Source: JAENVT01 sp963720775 (GTDB taxonomy: Bacteria; Actinomycetota; Acidimicrobiia; Acidimicrobiales; Ilumatobacteraceae). Taken from it: a stretch of DNA of 64,000 nucleotides. The stretch is taken from positions 434,001-498,000 of the forward strand of contig CAVRGR010000006.1 of the NCBI GenBank assembly GCA_963720775.1, written 5' to 3'. The translations under genes and the position numbers were made by a program. The notes beneath the pieces are model-generated. The model was not told where the DNA came from, did not search any database, and saw only the letters and a list, made by a program, of their open reading frames with translations. This document shows positions 58,835 through 64,000 of this stretch, in pieces. Numbering within the stretch: position 1 is the first letter of the stretch; each line of letters begins with the position of its first letter.

Positions 58835-59649
58835 CCACGACCACGGCCACTGGGGAACGCGCCTCGCTGGTCGCGGTCCAGCGGAGCGGTCTGCACCACG
58901 TCGAGATCGTGATGGGCATGGCGGTGTCGATCGATATCCGAGACGACGTGCCGAGTGACGCGCTCGATGAGGTGGTGCGATGGCTCCATCATGTCGACGA
59001 CACCTTCAGCACCTACAAGCCTGACAGCCCAGTCAGCAGACTCGGCACGGGAGACTCGACGGTCGAGGAGATGAGCGATGAGGTCCTCGGTGTGCTCGCA
59101 CTCTGCGAAGAGCTGTATGACGACACCGGCGGAGCGTTTGACGCATTCGTCGTTCCGGCGCCGAATGGCAGCCGTCTCGATCCGTCCGGAGTGGTCAAGG
59201 GATGGTCGATCGAACGATCTGCAGAGATCCTCGAGCAGCACGGGGCTGGAAACTTTTGCATCAACGCCGGCGGAGACGTCGCAGTTCGCGGATTCGCACG
59301 GCCCGGTGAGCCGTGGCGGATCGGCATTCGCCACCCCGAACTTGCAGACAGGAGTGCTGCGGTCGTAGGGGGTGCCGGCCGGCTGGCCATCGCCACGTCG
59401 GCCACGTACGAACGTGGCGCGCACATCATCGATCCAGCCACCGGTGAGCCGACTGCCGACCTGGCGAGCGTCACGATCATCGGACCCGACCTCACCTACG
59501 CAGACGCGTATGCCACGGCAGTGTTCGTGATGGGACCCGACGGCCTCAACTGGCTCACCGAACACCACCCTGACTACGCGGCCTTTGTGATCACCAGGGA
59601 AGACACCGCGTTGTCCACCCTCAACTTCGCCGACCACCGAGTGAGTTGA
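58831..59649 (+). CDS. apbE: ApbE family FAD:protein FMN transferase
   Basis: 272 residues from the GTG at 58831, coupled to the FMN-binding protein (GTGA). ApbE features are VEIVMGMAVSIDIRD, the FSTYKPDSPVSRL flavin-site segment, DPSGVVKGWSIERSAEIL (Lys-Gly region), NFCINAGGDVAVRG, and TSATYERGAHIIDPATGEP, with the Mg2+-binding Asp nearby. The enzyme transfers FMN from FAD to Thr in its target, here almost certainly the neighbour. Full-length for the family. Confidence 0.9.
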   Translation: MTTTTATGERASLVAVQRSGLHHVEIVMGMAVSIDIRDDVPSDALDEVVRWLHHVDDTFSTYKPDSPVSRLGTGDSTVEEMSDEVLGVLALCEELYDDTGGAFDAFVVPAPNGSRLDPSGVVKGWSIERSAEILEQHGAGNFCINAGGDVAVRGFARPGEPWRIGIRHPELADRSAAVVGGAGRLAIATSATYERGAHIIDPATGEPTADLASVTIIGPDLTYADAYATAVFVMGPDGLNWLTEHHPDYAAFVITREDTALSTLNFADHRVS

Positions 59650-59845
59650 GACCCTCAGTCGTCGGCTGGACCAGCTACCGACCGTAGGCAGGAAGAAAAA
59701 GGCTTGAGGATTGCGGGCATCGCGCCGATGAAATTCGTGTTTGTCACGAGCGTTCGTGGGGCGGTCAGCAGCTCGGACAATGCGTCGCGCCCCCACGGTT
59801 CGAGCACTCATTAGTTCGCTCTCCAATCCAAGGACGTCGTCGCAA

Positions 59846-61921
59846 ATGGCCGACAGCTCAGTCAACCGGAACTCGACGAACAGGGTCGTCGACTTCTACG
59901 TCGGCATCGTCGCACTCGTTGCACTCGGCCTCACTGCAATTGTCTACGTTCTCCAAGGCGGCGACGTCATCGCCTCGTCACAGATCAGCCACGTAGCGGT
60001 GTTCTGCGGCTTGTTGGTGATCGGCGAGACCAGGACCAACTGGTTCCGCTTCGGTGACGGTGGAGAAGTGACTCCGGGGTGGGCATTCGCATTCAGCATC
60101 GTGCTGCTCGGCGCACCCATCGTTGCGATAGCGGCGATCGCCGCATGCACCATGTACGTCGACCTGCGGGATCACAAGTCGGTCACGAAGATCGTGTTCA
60201 ATGCTGCACAGATCACCGCCTCGCTCGCGGCAGGTGCGCTTCTTCTGCAGCTTCTCGGTCTGCGCTCGCCGATCACGAACGTCGCCAGGTTGACGTATCG
60301 CGGCGGCCTGGGAATCGTGCTCGCCGGCGCGCTCGTCTTCATCGCCAACGGGTTGATGACCTGCATGGTCCTCGCCCTGCACTACAAGACCACCGTGCGC
60401 TCGATGATGGGCCGCAGCTTCTTCCTCAGCGTCTCCGCCGACGGCGCGCTACTGGCACTCTCTCCGATCTTCGTGGCCGCGATCAGCTACAGCATGCTGA
60501 TGCTCCCGCTGCTGGGCATCACCGCGTGGATGATCTACCAGAGCACGCAGCAGGCCTTGAAGCGAGCGCACGAGGCGACGCACGACAGCCTGACGCGTCT
60601 GCTCAATCGGCAGACGTTCAACAACCACCTGTCCGGCTTTCTGGCATCGAGTCTCGACGATGACGTTCGCGGTGTGGTGTTGCTGCTGGATCTCGACGGC
60701 TTCAAAGAGGTCAACGATCGGCTCGGTCACCAGACCGGCGACCTCGTCCTGCAGGGGTTTGCCGATCGGCTCACGCTGACTGCGCCCGACACGGCGGTCA
60801 TCGCCCGGCTCGGTGGAGACGAGTTCGTCCTGATGATCCCCGACGTGGCCTCGGAGCAGTCGACCATCAAGATGGTCGAGCAGTTGCGGATCGAGCTCGC
60901 CCGGCCGATCGTCGTCGACAGCTTCCCTCTGTCGGTCGGCGTCAGCATCGGCCTGGCCTTCATCCCGATCCACGGTCGCACCGCCGAGGACCTGTTGAGT
61001 GCTGCCGATGTGGCGATGTATCGAGCGAAGCGATATCGAACCGGCGTCGAGAGCTACAAGGCGCTGGGGTCGCGGCCGGAGCGAGGACGTCTGGGGTTGC
61101 TCGGTGAGCTCTCGAGTGCCCTTACGCAGGATCAGCTGAAGATCCACTACCAGCCGCTGACACGCTTCCATGACGGCTCCCCCGATTCGGTCGAGGCGTT
61201 GCTGCGCTGGGAGCACCCGACGCTCGGTGATGTGCCGCCCGGCGACTTCATCACCCTCGCCGAGCACACCGATCTCATCCAGCCACTGACGCAGCTCGTG
61301 CTCACCCAGGCGACTCGCGATGCGCGTGTTGTCGAGCGCTTCGAGACTCGGATGGCCATCAACGTGTCGGCGCGCAACCTGCAGGACCGGCGGTTTCCGG
61401 CGACCGTTCTCAAAGCATTGGATGACGCCGCGCTCGACCCATCACGTCTCGAGCTGGAGATCACCGAGAGTGCCCTCGCCAGCGAGCCGGAGCGCAGCCT
61501 GTTCGCCATCAGCGCGTTGCGTGAGGCCGGCGTACGAGTGGCCATCGACGACTTCGGCACCGGCTACTCGTCGTTCGGGATGCTCCGCGAGCTCACGTTC
61601 GACAGATTGAAGATCGACGCCAGCTTCGTCGACGGGATCGCCCACAACCAACGCCAGCAACACCTGGTCGGTGCAATCGTCGCGCTGGCCAAGCGGCTCG
61701 GGATCGAGACTGTGGTCGAGGGCGTCGAGACCGAGGAGGCGTGGGTGACCCTGAGCGATCTCGGTTGCGACATCGCCCAGGGCTTCCTGGTCTGCCGCCC
61801 CTTGCCGCTGCAGGATCTCGTCGAGTGGCTCGACATCCGTCAATCGATGTCAGTGCTCGAACAGCTGTCTTCCACCGATCGGGGATTCAAGCTGCTGGGC
61901 CGGGGGACGCAGTCGGAGTAA
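59846..61921 (+). CDS. Membrane GGDEF-EAL protein (c-di-GMP turnover)
   Basis: About 691 residues from the ATG at 59846 (in-frame TTG at 59741 and ATG at 59780 also possible). The N-terminal 240 residues form about seven membrane helices. The GGDEF domain has RLGGDEFVLM (complete active site) with HDSLTRLLNRQTF and LLLDLDGFKEVNDRLG. The EAL domain has SVEALLRWEHPTLG, ELEITESAL, AIDDFGTGYSSFG and KIDASFVDGI, so both catalytic motifs look intact. It would make and/or degrade c-di-GMP in response to a membrane signal. Confidence 0.9.
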   Translation: MADSSVNRNSTNRVVDFYVGIVALVALGLTAIVYVLQGGDVIASSQISHVAVFCGLLVIGETRTNWFRFGDGGEVTPGWAFAFSIVLLGAPIVAIAAIAACTMYVDLRDHKSVTKIVFNAAQITASLAAGALLLQLLGLRSPITNVARLTYRGGLGIVLAGALVFIANGLMTCMVLALHYKTTVRSMMGRSFFLSVSADGALLALSPIFVAAISYSMLMLPLLGITAWMIYQSTQQALKRAHEATHDSLTRLLNRQTFNNHLSGFLASSLDDDVRGVVLLLDLDGFKEVNDRLGHQTGDLVLQGFADRLTLTAPDTAVIARLGGDEFVLMIPDVASEQSTIKMVEQLRIELARPIVVDSFPLSVGVSIGLAFIPIHGRTAEDLLSAADVAMYRAKRYRTGVESYKALGSRPERGRLGLLGELSSALTQDQLKIHYQPLTRFHDGSPDSVEALLRWEHPTLGDVPPGDFITLAEHTDLIQPLTQLVLTQATRDARVVERFETRMAINVSARNLQDRRFPATVLKALDDAALDPSRLELEITESALASEPERSLFAISALREAGVRVAIDDFGTGYSSFGMLRELTFDRLKIDASFVDGIAHNQRQQHLVGAIVALAKRLGIETVVEGVETEEAWVTLSDLGCDIAQGFLVCRPLPLQDLVEWLDIRQSMSVLEQLSSTDRGFKLLGRGTQSE

Positions 61922-61930
61922 CCTGACTCG

Positions 61931-62599
61931 GTGGACGTGCGGGCTGATCTGGTCGCAGCCCAGCGTGAGGCGTGGGCCGCGCTGGCCACACCCGGCACGT
62001 GGTGGACCGGGCGGCAACGCGCTGAGCTCGCTGCTACTGCATTGTCGGCAATGACGGCATCCGACCCACTACCGCCGTGGATTGCGCCGTCGACCGTCGA
62101 GGGCCGGTTGCCAGCCGGTCTCGGTGCACCGAGTGAAGCGCACGATGCCATCTACCGAATTGCCGCACACGCCGCCACGCTCACCGAGTCGTGGTACAAC
62201 GACATGCGCGACTCGCTCACCGATCTCGCCTACGTCGAGATCGTCGCCATCGCCTGCACGGTGGCCGCCGTCGTCGCCTTCCGTCGGGCCGCTGGGCTCG
62301 AGCCGTGGGACCTGCCGTCGCCGGTCGACGGGGAGCCGTCGCAAGCGATCCCCGACGATCTCGTGCAGGCTTCGATGAACTGGGTTCGGGTTACGAGCCC
62401 GGCCGACAAGCAGGCGGCCGTCGTTCAGGCGTTCTCCTCCGTGCCCGCCGAGCACGACCGTCTGTGGACCCTGGCGGCGGCTCAGTACATCCCGAACGAG
62501 GAGATGGTCGATCCGCGTTGGACTCGCGGCACGTTGTCACGGCTGCAGATCGAGCTCGTTGCCGCCCGCGTTTCGCAACTCAGAGAGTGCTTCTATTGA
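61931..62599 (+). CDS. AhpD/carboxymuconolactone decarboxylase-like hypothetical protein
   Basis: 222 residues from a GTG start. Helical, with an AhpD-like region (HAATLTESWYNDMRDSLTDL, then AYVEIVAIACTVAAVVAFRR) in which the reactive CxxC is reduced to a single Cys. This degenerate form is frequent among uncharacterised actinobacterial proteins. It is 19 bp from the next gene, which looks like the remainder of the same fold. Role unknown; peroxide or thiol metabolism is only a guess. Confidence 0.6.
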   Translation: MDVRADLVAAQREAWAALATPGTWWTGRQRAELAATALSAMTASDPLPPWIAPSTVEGRLPAGLGAPSEAHDAIYRIAAHAATLTESWYNDMRDSLTDLAYVEIVAIACTVAAVVAFRRAAGLEPWDLPSPVDGEPSQAIPDDLVQASMNWVRVTSPADKQAAVVQAFSSVPAEHDRLWTLAAAQYIPNEEMVDPRWTRGTLSRLQIELVAARVSQLRECFY

Positions 62600-62617
62600 A
62601 CAACCGCTCATGCCAGC

Positions 62618-62962
62618 ATGCTCAGTTGGAGCAGCCAGCAGAGTGACACCGAGATCGATCTCGTCGTCGTGGCGCGCGGGCGCGGTGACGTCGGGGTTCC
62701 GTACGCCGACGAGCTGCTGCGGTTTGCCAGTGCGGCCGCCTGCCTCGACGACGATCTCTTCGAGATGGCCGACTCACGCCAGGCGCTCGCCTCGATCGCC
62801 GGGGAATCGACGATGATCGACGCGGCAGCGGTAGCGGCCAACTTTCACATGATGACCCGATTGGCCGATGGCACGGGTGCGCGCTTGACACCGGCGCGCC
62901 TCGAGGGGTCGGCGTCGGTGATCGAGATCATGGGTATGACCGACATGGTGTCGCGCCGCTGA
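62618..62962 (+). CDS. Small AhpD-like C-terminal-type hypothetical protein
   Basis: 114 residues. The segment DELLRFASAAACLDDDLFEM and MIDAAAVAANFHMMTRLADG resembles the final helices of AhpD-like proteins, and the short length suggests a split or accessory subunit of the protein encoded just before it. It lacks a CxxC. Clean start and stop, and the same orientation as its neighbour. Function unknown. Confidence 0.5.
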   Translation: MLSWSSQQSDTEIDLVVVARGRGDVGVPYADELLRFASAAACLDDDLFEMADSRQALASIAGESTMIDAAAVAANFHMMTRLADGTGARLTPARLEGSASVIEIMGMTDMVSRR

Positions 62963-63150
62963 GCCCGCGGCTCGGCGGAGGTAGCCGAAGGCACGAAGCG
63001 CGGTTCGGTGCTCGAGAAGGTCACCATCGCCGACCTTGTCGCCGGCACGCTGCCACAGCGGGTTGCCGCCCTCCTCGAAGATCGCGGTGCGTGGATCGGT
63101 CGTCCCGACCCCATGCACGGCGGACCGCGTCCGAGCGCGATGATGCGGCC

Positions 63151-64000
63151 ATGCCTGAATCATCTGCCCCCGGCGCCGACATCGAGGTGCCGGTGCTGGT
63201 CGTCGGAGGAAGCCTCGTCGGGCTCGCGACAGCGATGTTCCTGGCCCAGCACGGCGTAGAGGTGCTGTCGGTCGAGCGACACCAGGGCACGGCGATTCGT
63301 CCGCGTGCCGGCCACTTCCATCTCCGAACGCTCGAGGTCTTGCGGGTCGCCGGCATCGAGGATCGCGTGCGTGCCGCCGCGCTGGCGTTGTACTCGCCGG
63401 ACGGTGGTATCAACGCCGTCGAAACCTTGGCCGGTCGAGAGATCGCCAACTACATCCCCAACATCAACGCGGGCGTCGAAGAACTGAGCCCGGCACGGGC
63501 CTTGTTCATGCCGCAGCAGGTCCTCGAACCGATCCTGTTGCAGCGCGCTCGCGAGTTTGGGGCCAACTTCATGTACGCGACCGAGATGGTCGGCCACACT
63601 CAGGACGACAGCGGCGTCACCGCCACCGTTCGCAACGTCGATGACGGTACCGAGCGGCTGATCCGTGCCCGGTACCTGGTCGCCTGTGACGGCAACCGAA
63701 GCCCGATCCGTCAGAGCCTCGGCATTGACGTGGTCGGCCACGGTTTGCTGTCGCGCAGCGTGACGATCTACTTCCGCGCCGACTGCTCGGCGGCGCTGCG
63801 CGGACGGAACCTGGGAGTGATCTACGTGACCAATCCGCAGGTGCGCGGGTTCTTCCGGTTGGAGAAGACAGGGCTCGGCGGGTTCCTCGTCGTCTTCACC
63901 GTCGGCGACATCCACGAACCCGGGGCGCGCTTCGTGGCCGACACCATCACCGACGCGACGGCCACCGAGCTGGTGCGAACCGCCGTCGGCGACCCCGATC
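63151..64000 (+). CDS. Class A FAD-dependent aromatic monooxygenase, N-terminal part
   Basis: At least 283 residues from the ATG at 63151; the window ends before the stop. It has the FAD-binding VPVLVVGGSLVGLATAMFLA near residue 14, RAGHFHLRTLEVL (substrate-binding loop), and YLVACDGNRSPIRQSLGI with the DG motif near residue 173, all typical of the UbiH/PheA/TetX-like hydroxylase family. It would hydroxylate an aromatic or polyketide substrate with NAD(P)H and O2. The substrate-binding C-terminus is missing. Confidence 0.85.
   Translation, partial: MPESSAPGADIEVPVLVVGGSLVGLATAMFLAQHGVEVLSVERHQGTAIRPRAGHFHLRTLEVLRVAGIEDRVRAAALALYSPDGGINAVETLAGREIANYIPNINAGVEELSPARALFMPQQVLEPILLQRAREFGANFMYATEMVGHTQDDSGVTATVRNVDDGTERLIRARYLVACDGNRSPIRQSLGIDVVGHGLLSRSVTIYFRADCSAALRGRNLGVIYVTNPQVRGFFRLEKTGLGGFLVVFTVGDIHEPGARFVADTITDATATELVRTAVGDPD

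Noticed and set aside
1..64000. CRISPR arrays or rRNA genes
   Set aside because: No regularly spaced repeats beyond those listed and no rRNA-like sequence seen in either strand.

Overview
High-GC, actinobacterial-looking DNA with many GTG/TTG starts and 4-bp ATGA/GTGA gene overlaps. The gene content (form I aerobic CO dehydrogenase, BMP-family ABC uptake, DUF501, a GlgX-like debranching enzyme, SigE-type ECF factors) suggests a free-living Actinomycetota, most likely of class Acidimicrobiia. That placement is inferred from gene content and style, not from a marker gene.

Layout. 1-8.3 kb: end of an HDAC/acetylpolyamine amidohydrolase gene, then a minus-strand BMP-type ABC importer operon (lipoprotein, hairpin, double ATPase, two permeases), an SGNH hydrolase, and an AbiEi/DUF559-like gene flanked by two related hairpin repeats. 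8.3-13.4 kb: enoyl-CoA hydratase, GNAT, a half-size Ppx/GppA-like protein, DUF501, CoxG, a MobA-like nucleotidyltransferase and an NlpC/P60 hydrolase. 13.4-28.9 kb: the CO-oxidation region. A LysR-type regulator diverges from coxM-coxS-coxL (AYxCSFR motif, form I), followed by an XdhC-YHS fusion, MoxR (CoxD-like) and VWA (CoxE-like) genes. A second coxD/coxE/xdhC set lies further along. Between them are three universal-stress/PNPOx genes, a GH13 debranching enzyme and a multicopper oxidase remnant. 28.9-35.4 kb: secreted proteins, an amine-oxidase-like flavoprotein, a PIN-like protein, a PAP2 membrane phosphatase and an orphan coxS-coxM pair without coxL.

35.5-57.4 kb: an integrative element inserted in the 3' half of tRNA-Arg(TCG). 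Three near-identical copies of the tRNA 3' half (35518, 55365, 57382) mark a 19.8-kb element and a decayed 2-kb second element in tandem. The large element carries a tyrosine integrase beside the tRNA, an excisionase-like protein, a MobF relaxase-helicase, a nucleotidyltransferase/HEPN pair with a leaderless promoter, a frameshifted MFP/ABC export system, and four ECF sigma factors. Each sigma factor is translationally coupled to a single-pass membrane protein with an extracytoplasmic domain. This repeated sigma plus membrane-sensor cassette is the most unusual feature of the window.

57.5-64 kb: chromosomal genes. A ferric-reductase-like haem protein, an FMN-binding protein and ApbE form a probable trans-membrane electron-transfer operon. 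A GGDEF-EAL protein, two AhpD-like proteins and a class A flavin monooxygenase cut by the window end follow.
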